Origin: a virus
Strand: one strand, 5' to 3'
Length of the DNA: 64,000 nucleotides
IMG/VR virus record: IMGVR_UViG_3300043774_000134
Span: 1-64,000 of that record
Below, piece by piece: positions 16,784 to 29,200 of this stretch. Position 1 is the first letter of the stretch. Each line of letters opens with the position of its first letter. Below the pieces are notes generated by a model. That model saw only the letters and a list, made by a program, of their open reading frames with translations, ran no database searches and was not told the DNA's origin. The position numbers were made by a program, and so were the translations under genes.

Positions 16784-19700
16784 TATTTAACCTCACTTAA
16801 GTATACATCCATAGACGGTCCGTTCACATCTTTTTGATATTGAATGCTGTAAACCACAAACCTTGAACCCTGTAGGGCTACCTCATCAAGACCTGTGGAA
16901 TTTTTGTAATTAAACTCTACAACGTCTCCTAGTTGAATAGTTGGAGTAGCAAAAAGTTTAACGCCCACAGATCTTCTAGGCTTCATAACCTTGTTGACCA
17001 TCCATTTCATTAAGCTTTCAGCATCATCATATGACTGAATGTATGGTGCTTGCAAAGAAAATTGTTTTTTGCCATGTGTAATCCTACTAGTTTTAATGTC
17101 AAAATAATCTTCTTTAGCTTTTAGTGGTGAATAAACTCCAAAGTCTGTTGAAAATTCTACATTAGAAAGATCTGATAGTTTTGAGAAGTATTCATCTACT
17201 GTTAGTTCATTTACAGACTGTTGTGTAAACGTTACCCCCTGAATTCTCAAATAATTTCCACTAGATGAGTCCAAGTTAAGGGCGGTATCTGTAGCATTAA
17301 AAATCAAGAACTCTGCACCATAAGAACCAGCAACAAATCCAGAAGTAGTGTATGTTTTAATTTTATTAAATGTGGGAGACAGCTGAGCATATAGTGCAGG
17401 GTATGCCTTATCATATCTTACATTAAAATATGCAGCTTCCCTCATGATTGTTCCAAACTCTTCAAAATACATCTTGTACTTGGGAGGCTCGTTGCTACTA
17501 ATACCCGACAAATATGTGGACTGAATCATCCCACTCATTGCATATTTTTGAAATGCAGTATTGGCATTAAGCTCTTCATTTCCAAAAGCACTGTTTGAAA
17601 TATTTCCAATTGAAGCAACTGTGTTTTGACTGTAGTTATTGGTTAAAGCATATACATTTTCAAACATTACCCTGGAAGAGTCACGTACAAAAAGTGCTAT
17701 ATTATTAGTAATTGGTAGCGGATCTTCGTCATCCACACTAGCTACCAGGGTTCCATTAACGTAAAGAAAAAATCTTAGCTTAGACCCAACTTTTTCATAT
17801 TCTACGGACATGTCGTACACTGTTGGGTTTGCTTCTGCAGTCATTCTGTATTGACCAGTAAACTGACCGTCGTCAACAATAATGTTTCCTGTGCCTCCCC
17901 ATAGCTTTATAGGAATTGCTTTTTCTGTGTCTGATGTTGCGTCTGCATTTCTTTTTACTTTATAAAAAACCATATTGTTTACAGCAAGATTTGAATAATT
18001 ATTTAAGTTGGTAGAAGAAAGGGCGGCAAGTTCAAAAAAGTATCCGTTGTTGTTATCAGTATTAACCATAACTCCCATTCCACCAGAGCCACCAGAAATT
18101 GTTGTTGGCTGATCTGATGTGGTTGGGGTAGCCGTGTAATAAGTTTTTGCACCATTTGCACTTTGACCACGAACTTCGTTGTTATTAATTTTTCCAATTA
18201 TTCGCATTCTAGTGCCAAAATGAATAAACCTGTCTTCTAATGTTTTAAACACATATGTTACAAAACCTGGTGTTTCATCGTCAGAAGATGTCGCTGATCC
18301 ATTCATAATAAATGCTGAAGATTGCATTGTTCCAGTTTGTGTGCTAAGAAGTCTATTAACAGTTCCCTCTTCAACATATACATTTGTTAAAAAGTTTTTG
18401 ATAATTCCGTTACGTGTTGTTGTTTTTGCCCTAGATTGATTAGTATCAATACCTGCGTTTCCAGGTACAGTTGCAACTTGCTCAAGTATTCTAATTTCGT
18501 TCACCAGTGTTTGTTGTGTTGCAGGATCTATTACATTTGCAACAAAATTTGTTGTTGCTGGTGGATCAATAATAAGTGTGTTAGAGTCTGACAAAACTGA
18601 TATAACCTTTGTATTTTCAGCAAGAACTCCATTACCTGCAATTTTTTCAACATAGTATCCAGCAGAAATTTTTGATACATCCCTTAAAACTAACCTAGAC
18701 TTTGCTTCATCGTTAGTAAAACTTGTTAGCAAAGAGTGTGTTCCGCTTTGTGTGTTACCTACATTTACCAACGTGTTTGTTTTTTGTGATGAATACAGTG
18801 TGTGAGTTCCACTTTCGGAAAGTCCTAATGTAGAAATTGCTGTTCCATTTTCTGTTGCTGATATAGAAAAAGTATTAGTGCTTGACTCAACTACAAAATA
18901 TTCTACTCCAGAAGAAATAGAAGAGGGAAGTGCTCCTGAAGTTGTAAATCTAATTTTTTTACCATTTGTTAATCCATGACTATTAAATGTAACTACTGCC
19001 TTGTTAGCAATAGAGATTGTGGCACTTCCAATTAATCCAGTATAAACATTAAAATAGTTATTGTTAAAGCCAGTTTGAGATACGTAATAAAGTGACCCAG
19101 CAGTTATTCCAGACGGAAGTGTTCCAGTTGTTGTAAATTTAACCAAATCTTTAGGATTAAATCTGTGAGAGCTACAAGAAATCTTTACTGGATCTTTTAA
19201 AACATGTAGCGTATGCGTTCCAGATTGAGTTCCTGTTGTTTCAATCTGAGTGCCGCCAGGAATTGATTTAATAGTAAAGTTATCAACATCTACAATTGTA
19301 TCTACTGCATAAAAAATATTAGCCTGAATACCAGTCAGAAAAGATCCAGTTGTTGTAAAAAACACTTTTTGATTTTGAACAAGGCCATGACCTGTTTTTG
19401 TAATTTTTGCTGGAGTGCTTACTGGACTTGATAAATTAATAGTTGCAGTAGAAGTAGAAGTTTTTATTGCAATTAAGGTAGAGTGGAAGCCAGACTGAAG
19501 ATTTATATTTGTTGGACTAATGTTTATGTCTGTTCCGCCTACAGTTTCAGCAATTGTAAAACTGTTGTCATCAATAACTGATTTTACATAATAAGGATAA
19601 TTTGTTGTTAGTCCTACTGGAAGAGATCCAGTTGTATAAAAATAAACCAAATCGTTTACTGCAAATCCATGTAGCCTAGAAGAAACTATAAGCTTTGAAC

Positions 19701-22551
19701 CGTCTGTAGCAAAGGACGTACTTAAACTTATTGGAGAGGCCTCTTGAATTGTTGCTGTTCCTCTATTTACAACATCTGTATAAATATCAGAATATCTGTC
19801 GTCTACATTTTGATTAAACAAATACTTAACGTCCATGTTAACTCCACGCAGATTTTCATCACTGGACCAGTAAGAGTTTAAACCTGCATAATGATAAACA
19901 GGACTCATTGTCCCATCTGCATTTTGTTGTCCAGTATTAAATTGCATACGACCATGCTTTGCCACTGCTCCAGTTTTTAATTGTGAGCTAACAATGTTTC
20001 CAGAACTATCTAAAATATTTTCATAACTAGGTTCTGAGTAAATTCTTACAAGTCCAGTTGCATACATTTTTCCATTAAACTTAACCTTTGAAAAATAACG
20101 CTGATACTCTTGAACATTTGAAATCCAAACATTGCTGCCATCTGCATTTTCTAATTCTGTAGAGCTTAATCCAGAAACACTAAATTGAACGGCATCATAT
20201 CTAATGATCTCTCCGTTAGCATAAAAGTATCCTTTATATCTTGGCAGAAGATACACTCCCTCACCAAAATCTATAATATTGTTTACAACAATGTTGTTTT
20301 TTACTTCTGGTAATTCATCTGACAAATCAGTGTTAAGAGGAATTGCAGAAAGCATATATGCAGATTGCTGTCCAAGCTCTTCGTTTATTGAAGTTAGGTT
20401 TTCTGATGGAGCAACTTCCCAAAGCAGTGCAGGTTTATAAATCCATGTCTTATCTCTATCAATTAAGCTGGCTTGTTTAATTGAACTATATGATCTTTGA
20501 ATTGACTTGCTTGTATAGTTAATTACTCCATCGTTATAAATGTTATTAATACTTGATGATAGTTCTTGAATATTAGCCAATTGTTTTTTACCAGTTTGAG
20601 CAAGAGCCGTAGGATTTGAATATTCATTTTCTAATACCCCCGAGTCAATAGCGTCTTGGGAGCCGTATAAATACAGATCTGTCGGTCTTTCGTCAATAGA
20701 CGGCATCATATAATTTTTACTCATAACAATAAAGTTGTTGTATTCATCAAAGAACATTGCGTATTGTGTTGAGACAGCAAGATTTGATAAAACTTGTGCT
20801 ACTGTAACATCTGGCTCTACTGTAAAGTGTGGAATTATTGGCTCATCCTCATTTTCTGTACGCTTAAATGCATAATTTGAAAAGCCAATTCCATCTAAAA
20901 GTAATGAAATTGCATAACTAAGAGAGGCATTTTGAATAAATACTCTTGGAGCAGTCATTGACTCAAAGTAAGAAAACAAGTCTCTCATTTGTAGTGTAAC
21001 TTTTCTATCTGTATTTGAAATTTGTGGAAAGCCTTCAGTGTACAAAGTTTTTAACGGAATGTAATAGTCAATGTAATAGTCAAAGTTTAGACTATTTGCT
21101 TTTACTTGAGCGATTATTTCATATAGCTTTATTTGTATGTTTTGACTATTATACCCCTGAACAATGCTTTCAGTATTTTCGTCAAAGAAAGCCTGGTCAT
21201 AGTCAAACAGCTCTAACTGCCCATTTGAGGCTAGCAATTGACCTACTGGCATCCCACTGACCCCTAAATCTGAAGCACTTTTAGTGAGTGAAAAAGATGT
21301 AACCTTTTCAGATAAATTAACAGTAAGTCTTGGAGACAATTCAATTAGATCAAATGTTGAATCAAATACGTTCATTGTTTCTACAACAATTCTTAAACCT
21401 TCAACATATTCAAATTCTCTATAAATTTCATCTCCAGTTAGTGGATTACTATATGACGAAGGAGACGTTAAGTCTGTTACAAAATTTGTAAGACTGTCAA
21501 CAGTTTCTTCTTCAACTACCCATCCATATTGAGCTGAAAAAGTTTGATAGACCCCTTCATACGAAATGTGATATGTTCCTATTGGATCCTCTGAATTAGA
21601 AACAAAATAAGCTATTCCATCTTGCACTTCATTTGCTGGTGGTAAAAAGTTTTCTGATATATAATCTCCAGCATAAGTAAAAAGTTGTCGATAATCTTCA
21701 GGAATAATTAATCCATATGATAATTCAACATAACCATCAATACCAACGATGGGGTTTCCATTTCTACGTCTTGATCCAGCATTAAAAGAAGCCATGTCAA
21801 TCCAGTTATCATTAACTAGTTGCTGAACCTTCCAATTAATTGGCGTAGTTTTATTTATGTCACCAAAAAATGGATCTTGATATACACCCTTTGAATTTGA
21901 GTATTCTCCTAAGTCAATATCTCCGACATTTGTTTGCATTTTAATAACAACCCTGTTTGCTGGTACAGGATTTTTGTATACAATAAACGGAGCAGCGTCG
22001 TGAATTACATTTTCTCCTGAGAGTATGTGATTTGCAACACCAAGCTCTACACCATCTTCACTTCTATAAGATGTCCAATATTTAAATTGATCATTTTTAT
22101 CAGACATGTAGTATCTAGGTCTTCTAGACATTTCGATGTTAGTGTAATGAGAATACTTATTGTCAAAAAATCTTAGTTTGTTAATGCCAGAACGTGGACG
22201 AAATCTTCCAAAACAATCTTCTAAAGAATATAAAAGTTTTTCTTTTTCTTTATAAGACAAAAAAGCAACTGGAAGATCTGAGTTGTCAAACCCTCCGTCT
22301 ACGACAATATCAGAATCTGTTGCACCAGTATAAAACTTAGGCCCAACACCATCTACATAATCATTAAGACTAAAAGTAGAAGAAATATTTTGATAAGGAC
22401 TTCCTACTGGATTTTCTGGACGGTAACGGTAATTTCCAATTTGCTTAATGTTAGAAGCAATGTTCATATTCCATTCAGCAATTACTGCAGTTTGAGATTT
22501 AACAACTGATGAAGTTGCTAGGTGATTGCTTAAATCTTCATCTACAAACAT
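16783..22551 (-). CDS. Very large tail hub / receptor-facing protein
   Basis: This 1922-residue protein lies two genes after the tape measure, where siphophages keep hub and tail-tip proteins. The N-terminal third has hub-like beta domains (ITFSLTKSASDLGVSG, VAQVLSNLAVSTQYAMFFDEYNNF). Residues about 940-1260 hold four tandem repeats of H(G/R)(F/L)...D.V.F.TTG.LP.GI...YYV...(F)TI, each about 80 residues. A LamG-like jelly roll follows around 1430-1570 (RFFLYVNGTLVASVDDEDPLP). The C-terminus (IQLGDVVEFNYKN ... RFVVYSIQYQKD) again looks like a hub domain. It probably joins tail tube to fibres and contacts the cell surface. Confidence 0.8.
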   Translation of the reverse strand: MFVDEDLSNHLATSSVVKSQTAVIAEWNMNIASNIKQIGNYRYRPENPVGSPYQNISSTFSLNDYVDGVGPKFYTGATDSDIVVDGGFDNSDLPVAFLSYKEKEKLLYSLEDCFGRFRPRSGINKLRFFDNKYSHYTNIEMSRRPRYYMSDKNDQFKYWTSYRSEDGVELGVANHILSGENVIHDAAPFIVYKNPVPANRVVIKMQTNVGDIDLGEYSNSKGVYQDPFFGDINKTTPINWKVQQLVNDNWIDMASFNAGSRRRNGNPIVGIDGYVELSYGLIIPEDYRQLFTYAGDYISENFLPPANEVQDGIAYFVSNSEDPIGTYHISYEGVYQTFSAQYGWVVEEETVDSLTNFVTDLTSPSSYSNPLTGDEIYREFEYVEGLRIVVETMNVFDSTFDLIELSPRLTVNLSEKVTSFSLTKSASDLGVSGMPVGQLLASNGQLELFDYDQAFFDENTESIVQGYNSQNIQIKLYEIIAQVKANSLNFDYYIDYYIPLKTLYTEGFPQISNTDRKVTLQMRDLFSYFESMTAPRVFIQNASLSYAISLLLDGIGFSNYAFKRTENEDEPIIPHFTVEPDVTVAQVLSNLAVSTQYAMFFDEYNNFIVMSKNYMMPSIDERPTDLYLYGSQDAIDSGVLENEYSNPTALAQTGKKQLANIQELSSSINNIYNDGVINYTSKSIQRSYSSIKQASLIDRDKTWIYKPALLWEVAPSENLTSINEELGQQSAYMLSAIPLNTDLSDELPEVKNNIVVNNIIDFGEGVYLLPRYKGYFYANGEIIRYDAVQFSVSGLSSTELENADGSNVWISNVQEYQRYFSKVKFNGKMYATGLVRIYSEPSYENILDSSGNIVSSQLKTGAVAKHGRMQFNTGQQNADGTMSPVYHYAGLNSYWSSDENLRGVNMDVKYLFNQNVDDRYSDIYTDVVNRGTATIQEASPISLSTSFATDGSKLIVSSRLHGFAVNDLVYFYTTGSLPVGLTTNYPYYVKSVIDDNSFTIAETVGGTDINISPTNINLQSGFHSTLIAIKTSTSTATINLSSPVSTPAKITKTGHGLVQNQKVFFTTTGSFLTGIQANIFYAVDTIVDVDNFTIKSIPGGTQIETTGTQSGTHTLHVLKDPVKISCSSHRFNPKDLVKFTTTGTLPSGITAGSLYYVSQTGFNNNYFNVYTGLIGSATISIANKAVVTFNSHGLTNGKKIRFTTSGALPSSISSGVEYFVVESSTNTFSISATENGTAISTLGLSESGTHTLYSSQKTNTLVNVGNTQSGTHSLLTSFTNDEAKSRLVLRDVSKISAGYYVEKIAGNGVLAENTKVISVLSDSNTLIIDPPATTNFVANVIDPATQQTLVNEIRILEQVATVPGNAGIDTNQSRAKTTTRNGIIKNFLTNVYVEEGTVNRLLSTQTGTMQSSAFIMNGSATSSDDETPGFVTYVFKTLEDRFIHFGTRMRIIGKINNNEVRGQSANGAKTYYTATPTTSDQPTTISGGSGGMGVMVNTDNNNGYFFELAALSSTNLNNYSNLAVNNMVFYKVKRNADATSDTEKAIPIKLWGGTGNIIVDDGQFTGQYRMTAEANPTVYDMSVEYEKVGSKLRFFLYVNGTLVASVDDEDPLPITNNIALFVRDSSRVMFENVYALTNNYSQNTVASIGNISNSAFGNEELNANTAFQKYAMSGMIQSTYLSGISSNEPPKYKMYFEEFGTIMREAAYFNVRYDKAYPALYAQLSPTFNKIKTYTTSGFVAGSYGAEFLIFNATDTALNLDSSSGNYLRIQGVTFTQQSVNELTVDEYFSKLSDLSNVEFSTDFGVYSPLKAKEDYFDIKTSRITHGKKQFSLQAPYIQSYDDAESLMKWMVNKVMKPRRSVGVKLFATPTIQLGDVVEFNYKNSTGLDEVALQGSRFVVYSIQYQKDVNGPSMDVYLSEVK

Positions 22552-23228
22552 TATACCTCTTCCAAACTAAGAGAAATGTTCCAAAAATCATGAGTGTTGT
22601 TTCCTCTTTTTATAATTGAATAGTTAAAGTCTGAAAAGAATACTTCAACAACTTGATTATATTTTACTAAATTACGATACCCTTCCTGATTTTTTCCAAA
22701 ATTAGAATACTTGTCGTAAGCAAGAAACACAAAAAATGATCCAGTGTACTTTTCATACCAGTCTAAAAGCTCAACCCCTCCAGCTCCTCCATCTGTAGTG
22801 TAAAGAAAGTTGGTTTTTGTAACTAAGTCTTGTGTATATGTTGTGTCTGGACTTCCAGACTCATTAAAGCCAGGACCTGCGTCTGATGATCTAGAGGGAA
22901 GCATGTCCCATTTAGTTGAAAACTGTAGCTTATCTGCAATATGGTAAGAACGCATACGCCCATTAATCATACGTTCTCGTCTTTCGATACGCTGTTCTCT
23001 AATGTCTAAGGGTCCACGATTATCGTCTGAAAGAATCAAAAACTCATACCCATATTCTGCATAATCAGCATTGTAAATGTCAGAGCCTATTTCAGCACCT
23101 AGTGGAATGTAGTAACTTTCATTAGTTTCTGAATCAACTTCGATAGTTCCACTATTATTAGCAAAAAGCATTGCTTGTGGACGACCATACTTTTTTCTAC
23201 CATTCATGTAGGCTATACTATTGGGCAT
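22551..23228 (-). CDS. Distal-tail-like protein
   Basis: This 225-residue protein follows the tape measure with a 10-bp overlap and precedes the hub gene with a 1-bp overlap, the classical position of the distal tail protein. It contains an Arg/Glu-rich helix (REQRIERRERMINGRM) and ends in a strand pair (HDFWNISLSLEEV) common in tail-tip proteins. It probably caps the tail tube and recruits the hub. The call is mainly positional. Confidence 0.65.
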   Translation of the reverse strand: MPNSIAYMNGRKKYGRPQAMLFANNSGTIEVDSETNESYYIPLGAEIGSDIYNADYAEYGYEFLILSDDNRGPLDIREQRIERRERMINGRMRSYHIADKLQFSTKWDMLPSRSSDAGPGFNESGSPDTTYTQDLVTKTNFLYTTDGGAGGVELLDWYEKYTGSFFVFLAYDKYSNFGKNQEGYRNLVKYNQVVEVFFSDFNYSIIKRGNNTHDFWNISLSLEEV

Positions 23229-26200
23229 AATTAAATCGGTTTCCTCTTACTCTTTGCTGGTCTATTTGCTTAATTTGATCAAGTACCGTATTTGCAATTT
23301 CTCTTGGGTTTGCATTAGTACTTGCATTAACGCTAATACTATAATTATACACTGAGTCAGAATTATTATTTGTGTTTTTGTCGTACCCTCGGTTAAGCTC
23401 TGCTAGTCTACCTACACCAATTTTATCTACGGCAGATTTTTGCATAACGAATTCTCCTGCTGAAAGCATTGCAGGAATTGTGTCCGTTCCCTTTGCAAAC
23501 ATTTTTGCCATTCCTCCCAGAGCCATATATGACATCTTTCCACCTTTACTCATATATGCAACTTTTCCACCCTTACCGTAATATTTAACATCATACAGTT
23601 TACGCCAAGTTTGTGGACCAACAACACCATCTATGCCAATTCCTTGATTTGTCTGAAAATTAATAACGGCTTGTCTTGTTTTTGGTCCAAAAATTCCATC
23701 TACTTCAAGACCTGCTCCACCAGTATTAAGAGCAGACTGAAGTTTTTTAACTGTGTCTCCTCTAGAACCAGAAGAAAGAAGTCCTGGGTAAGAGTATTCT
23801 GCTCTGGCAGGAGCTGAAGGTGCAGGAGTAGGTGCAGGGGTAGGCATAGAACCTATTGTAGGCACTACACCAGTAGCCAAAGCTGTTCCTAATGTAGTTG
23901 CAATAGTCAGAGCTTCTCGCATTGCATCTTGGAATTCTTTTGTTTTTGTATTAGCAAGCTCAAGACTTGTGTTAATTGCGTCCCACTCTTCTCTTGTTTT
24001 GCCAAGAACTGTAAGGGCATCAATCTGGTCTTGTTGCATTCTTTCAAGAAGTTCCATTTGGCGTTGAGCTGGCTCAATTCGTTTTTCTTCAATTTCAAGA
24101 ATTTGCTGTTTAAGGTCACGAATTTTTTCTTCAATTTCTTCTCTTGTTAGTCCAGATTCTCCCTTTAGTGCATCAATTTGTGATTTCCTTGATGCGTCAA
24201 GCATTGATTTTTGATCTGCAATTGATCCAGCAGATGCCTGTGCTCGCATATCTTGTGCTGCTTTTGCTGCCCCTGCAATATCACCTCTAGAAAGAGCGTC
24301 TGCAAGTCCAAGTTGTGATTTTTGCTGAGCAATAATTTTATCATTAATCTTAGCAACTTCATCAAGAGCTTTTACTTTTTCATCGTAAGCTTTATTAATT
24401 TCAAATTCTTTATTAGAAATTCTTTCAAGGTCTGCGTCTAGATCGTCAAGCCCACCAGCTCTATTTTGAATATCTGCTATTGCTCTTTGTCCAGCTTCAA
24501 CAATATCTTCAAATGGACTTCTTTGAATATCAAAATTAATCTTAATAGCATTTTCCTGTGCAGAGAATGCCTCAGCTGCATTACTCATTCCCTTTTTCCA
24601 AATTTCTTGTAGTCCAGGAATTGTGACTCTATTAATGTTAAACTCGTAAGTACCTGCGTTTTGTGCGTCAAGCAATGCCTGTCTAAGAGCTTCTGGGTCA
24701 AGGGTAGGTGTCATATACAGCCTAGCTGCATCAGGATTTTCAAGAAGGAATCTCTTTTGAATATCTGTTAGCGATGAGTCTGCTGCTAGTCTAGTTGCAA
24801 GAGCATTCTTTTCTTTGGTTTCCATTGCTGTGCTAGCAACTTTTTGTGCTGCTGCTAGGTCTTTTGTTGCCTTTTCAGCTTCTCTAGTTTTGGCGGTAAG
24901 CTCAGCAATCTGTGCAGTAGTAGCACCATGAGCAATAAGAGCTGCATCTTCAGCATTGCTAGCAATTGCATATGCATCTGCAAGGCTTAGCCCAGCTGCT
25001 ACAAGTTTTCTAACTGCACTTGTTTGATCATTAATTGCTGTAATACGTTTTTGTTGGTCTGCAATTACTTCTGCAATTGTTCGTGGAGCTTTTTCTGATC
25101 CTCCACCGCCGCCGCCTCCACCATCTCCAGTGCCAGTATCAACTGGGAATGAATTAGCTGCTGACTGGGCAGATTCAACGTTTGATCTTGCAAGAGACTC
25201 TGAGTATTCTTGAAGTGCTGTGGACTGATTATAGTTCTTCAAAAAGGCAGCTTTTCCTCCATGTGCTGACGCATACCAATCTTTTAGTTTGGCTGCATCT
25301 GCTGGATTACTTAAATCTAGTGTATCTTTTACAGTTAATAGTGCTGTGGTATAAACTTTTTGATCGCTTGGAGAAAGGCCATTAAAGTATTCAGTTGCCT
25401 CTTTAGACAGTTCTAGTCCATATGTACTAATAAGAATCTCGGCAGTAATTGGGCCATTTGCAAAAAGATCTTCAAGTTTTTCAAAATCTGCTTTTATCTC
25501 ATTTAGTCTATTTAGGTCTACCGTTCCATCATCATTGACAGCAAAGTTTACTACAGCATCTACAGCCTCTTGACCACCAGCTGCATAAATATCTTTATAC
25601 ATTTTGTATAGTTCTGGATCTCCTCCAGCATCGGCATTAAGTGTTAGTTCAAAGTCTTGTCTTAGTGCTCCATCTTCAATCTGTGATGCCATTTGAACCA
25701 TCATTGCACCATCAGCATTACCAATTTCTCCAACAATATCTAGAATAAACTGATTGTGTTTAGCAGCTTCGGCTTCATCTGCCCCTTCTAAAAGCTTTAG
25801 GAATGTTTCTGGAGGAATATCTCCTTGAGCTAAGACTGCTTTTACCTGATACTCTCTTAGCTGAGCCTCAGCACCGCCTCTTTCACTTCCAACAATTCTA
25901 TCTCTAGCTCTTTTTGCTTGTTCAAGCATAACAGGATCATCAGCATATCTAGTTTCAATTTGAGTATCCATCGCTTTACCCATTTCACCCATAGCAATAG
26001 AGTCTTGACCGACTACCTGTCCTTTTCTTGGTCCAGACTGAATTACTGTTCCAAGAGCTTTTTGGTATGGATCTGAAATAGCAGTTCTTGTATCTCTTTG
26101 ATCTTGAAGCAATTTTTCTCTTGAGGCTTGATACTCAGTTGTCAATCCAGTAGTGTCTTCACCATTTGCAGTAGCATTTCTTAATCTCTTTTCATACTCA

Positions 26201-29200
26201 GTATCAAGAGAGTCTAGTAGTTGTGTCTGCTGTTCAAGAGTTTGTACCCCCATAGAAACTACAAGACCTGAAACTTCAGAAATTCTTGCCCAGTTTAGAC
26301 CTGCTGCTGGAAGAGTGTCTGTTAGTGATTTAATTTGATTTTGAATATTTGCAGATGACTCTGAGCTAATTTCTGCAAGAACCTCAAGCTTTGAGTCTGC
26401 AAGAAGTTTTCCATCTGGACCAAACACATCATCAATTCTTGCATTAATGCTAAGCGCAAGGCTTGGATCTCCAAGTTTTTCTCCAAGAGCCATAACAATA
26501 CTTTGAGCTGTTTCTTGATCTATTGCACCAGTAGCAACAGCTGTTGTCATTTGCTGATAAATTTGTTCTTGAATAGTTGACATGTCAACATTTTTAAGAT
26601 TATTGGCAATTGAATCTACCATAGCGGTTCCTTGTTCAGAGGCTACGAATTGCTTTCCAATTTCCTCATCTTCTACACCTTGAATACTTGAACGACCAAT
26701 AAAGTCTTGTCTTTCTTTATCTTTAATTTGACTATCGCTAACTTGACCGCTGAATTTTGCAAACTCTTCCATAGCAGCTTTTCCAGCACCTAGAGAATTT
26801 CCAAAAGCTATAGCCTTATCTCTTGCTTCATTCATAGATTGATTTATAGCCATTGCAGCTCCTGCTACAGCAATAAGTCCACCAACAACTAATCCAGCAG
26901 GACCAGGAATCATAGTCATGGCAGAAGCAGCACCCATTAGTGGTCCAGCAATCGCCCCCATAGCGTCTCCTGCAGGTCCTCCAACCATTGAGCCAGCCAT
27001 CATTGCTGCACTCATACCCATGCCAGCCATGCCTCCGCCTCTTTGGCCCATGCCCCTTATGCCAGAAGAGATTCTAGAACGAAGACTTCTCTTTTGTGTT
27101 GTTGCAGCCTCTTGTTCTACAGCTGCTGCTGCTCTAGCTTCTGCATTTGCTCTTCGTGTTTCAACGCCTTTTCTTGCAGACTCTCTACGTTTTGCTGTTG
27201 CTGCTTCTCTTTCTGCAATATCTGCCTCTATTTCAGCAGCACGAATTTGTCTTCTTTGTGCAGCAAGAAGTTGTTTCTTGCGTTCTTCATTAGCTTTTGT
27301 ATATGCACCTTTTTGTGCTGGTGTCATAGAAGCACGAGCCTCAGCTTCAGAAATTCTTCTAGATGCTGTGGCTGAATTCCTTGTTTGACTTCCTCCAGCA
27401 AGCTCTCTCTTTGCTTGCTCTCTCATTACTGGTACTAGCTCAGAAGGAAGGTTGGCATTAATTCTTCTCTTAGAAGACCCTGCTCTAAATTCTCTAGGAG
27501 TTGACTGTGCTGTAGTTAGTGCTTGTTGTAGTTTAGGATCTGCTGTTTTAATAGCTGCGGCATAAAGTTTTTCAAGTGATGTAGCAGCTTTACCAGCATT
27601 TTGTGCCATATATTTATCTGCGTCTGCTTGTTTATCAAACATTACAGTGCCCTTACTTACACTTGAAATAAGTCCTTGCAATTTTTGATCGAATGCTTTG
27701 GTTGAGGCTGCAAGCTGCTCAATATTTCCTCCACCAAGCTTAATACTTTGATTCCATTTATCAATTCCAGCATCTTTATATGCAGACAAAACTCCAGATT
27801 GTGACGCTCCGCCTACCGCAAGCTGTCTGTTGATTGATGAATTAAAGTTTGACATTCCAAGACCACTCTTAATAGATACAGTTTTATTTTCTTTAATCAT
27901 TCTATCAAGAGCATCAATTTGTGTTTGTCCAAGACCAACGGTTCCATATTTCTTTTTATACTCTGATGCCGACATCTCGACACCACTACCAATATGAGCA
28001 AAGTCTCCAGACGCTTGTCTTTTTTCAGCTCTCTGTTGTGTTAGTCCAAGTTTTTCATCTAAGCTGCCTACAAGATTCTTGGCATTTTTTGAACCAGAAT
28101 TTTTCCAAGTCATTAAAGAAGTATTCATTTTATCAATAAATTCAGAAATTGATCCTCCACTTTGAGCAGTTGCAACAGCTCTTGACATAACCTGTCTTGC
28201 TGCAGTGACAGAAACATTTGCCTTAATAAGCTGTGACTTTATTTCATCGGCTTCGGCACTATACCCTATTCCTCCAAGCTTTTTAAAGTTTGCTTGAAAA
28301 CCAAGCTTATTTTTAGCTGGCTGCCCTTTGTCATTTACGTAACGCTCTCCAATAGTTCCGCCATTAACAAATCCTTGAATGTTACCAGAAATAAGACCTG
28401 AAACCATTCCAGGATATTTTTTAACTGTGCTTGCTGAAAGAATTGCTTCACCATTAGAAGCCATAATTGGAACGGAATCTGAGGTAGGGCCTCCAGGACC
28501 ACTAATAATACCACCAGTAGCCATCTTCTTACCCTTGACACCTCTTCCTACTCCAGCAAGTCCAACCCTAGCAGAAGCAGCTGCTGCTCTTTCATATGCC
28601 GCTGTAAGATTGTTAACTGCTCCAGCTTCAGATGTAAACGTTTGAATAAGTCTATTGTGTGATTGATCAAGAGATGCAGCAACTGCAGCAGCCTCTAGCT
28701 GTTGCTGAGTCATATAATCTAGTTGTCCACCAAGTGTTTGAGAACTTCTTCCTACACCCAAGAATGTTTTACCTACAAATGCAAAAAACTTAATAAGGTT
28801 AGCTACACCGTTAGCAACAAGACCAAAGCTCATAAGCAGAATTGGTGCAATACCGCCAAGGGCAGCTGCAAGGACAACAACAAAATTCTTAGCACCTGCA
28901 TCCATTTTATTAAATTCGTCTAATATTTTTGTTCCAAATTCAATAATTGGGGTTACAGCTTTAAGGAATGCCTCTCCTAGTGGTGCTAGTGCTGCCTGAA
29001 ATTGCTCAACAGCAGCCTGAAACTTAAACATTGGAGAGTCAGAAATCTTTTCCATTTCTCGTTGTGACAAAATTGAAAGCTCCAAAGCTGATTTTGCTGT
29101 TAGCTCAAGAACACGACTAGCCTGTGATCCTTCTTTTGTAACGTTTTGGAATAGAGTAGACATACGAGCAAACTGGAACTTACCAAATAGCTGTTCAATT

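Noticed and set aside
26918-27388. Plus-strand Ala/Pro-rich frame of 156 codons in the tape measure
   Set aside because: It is the complement of the Ala/Arg/Glu-rich coiled-coil coding region, a typical false frame.
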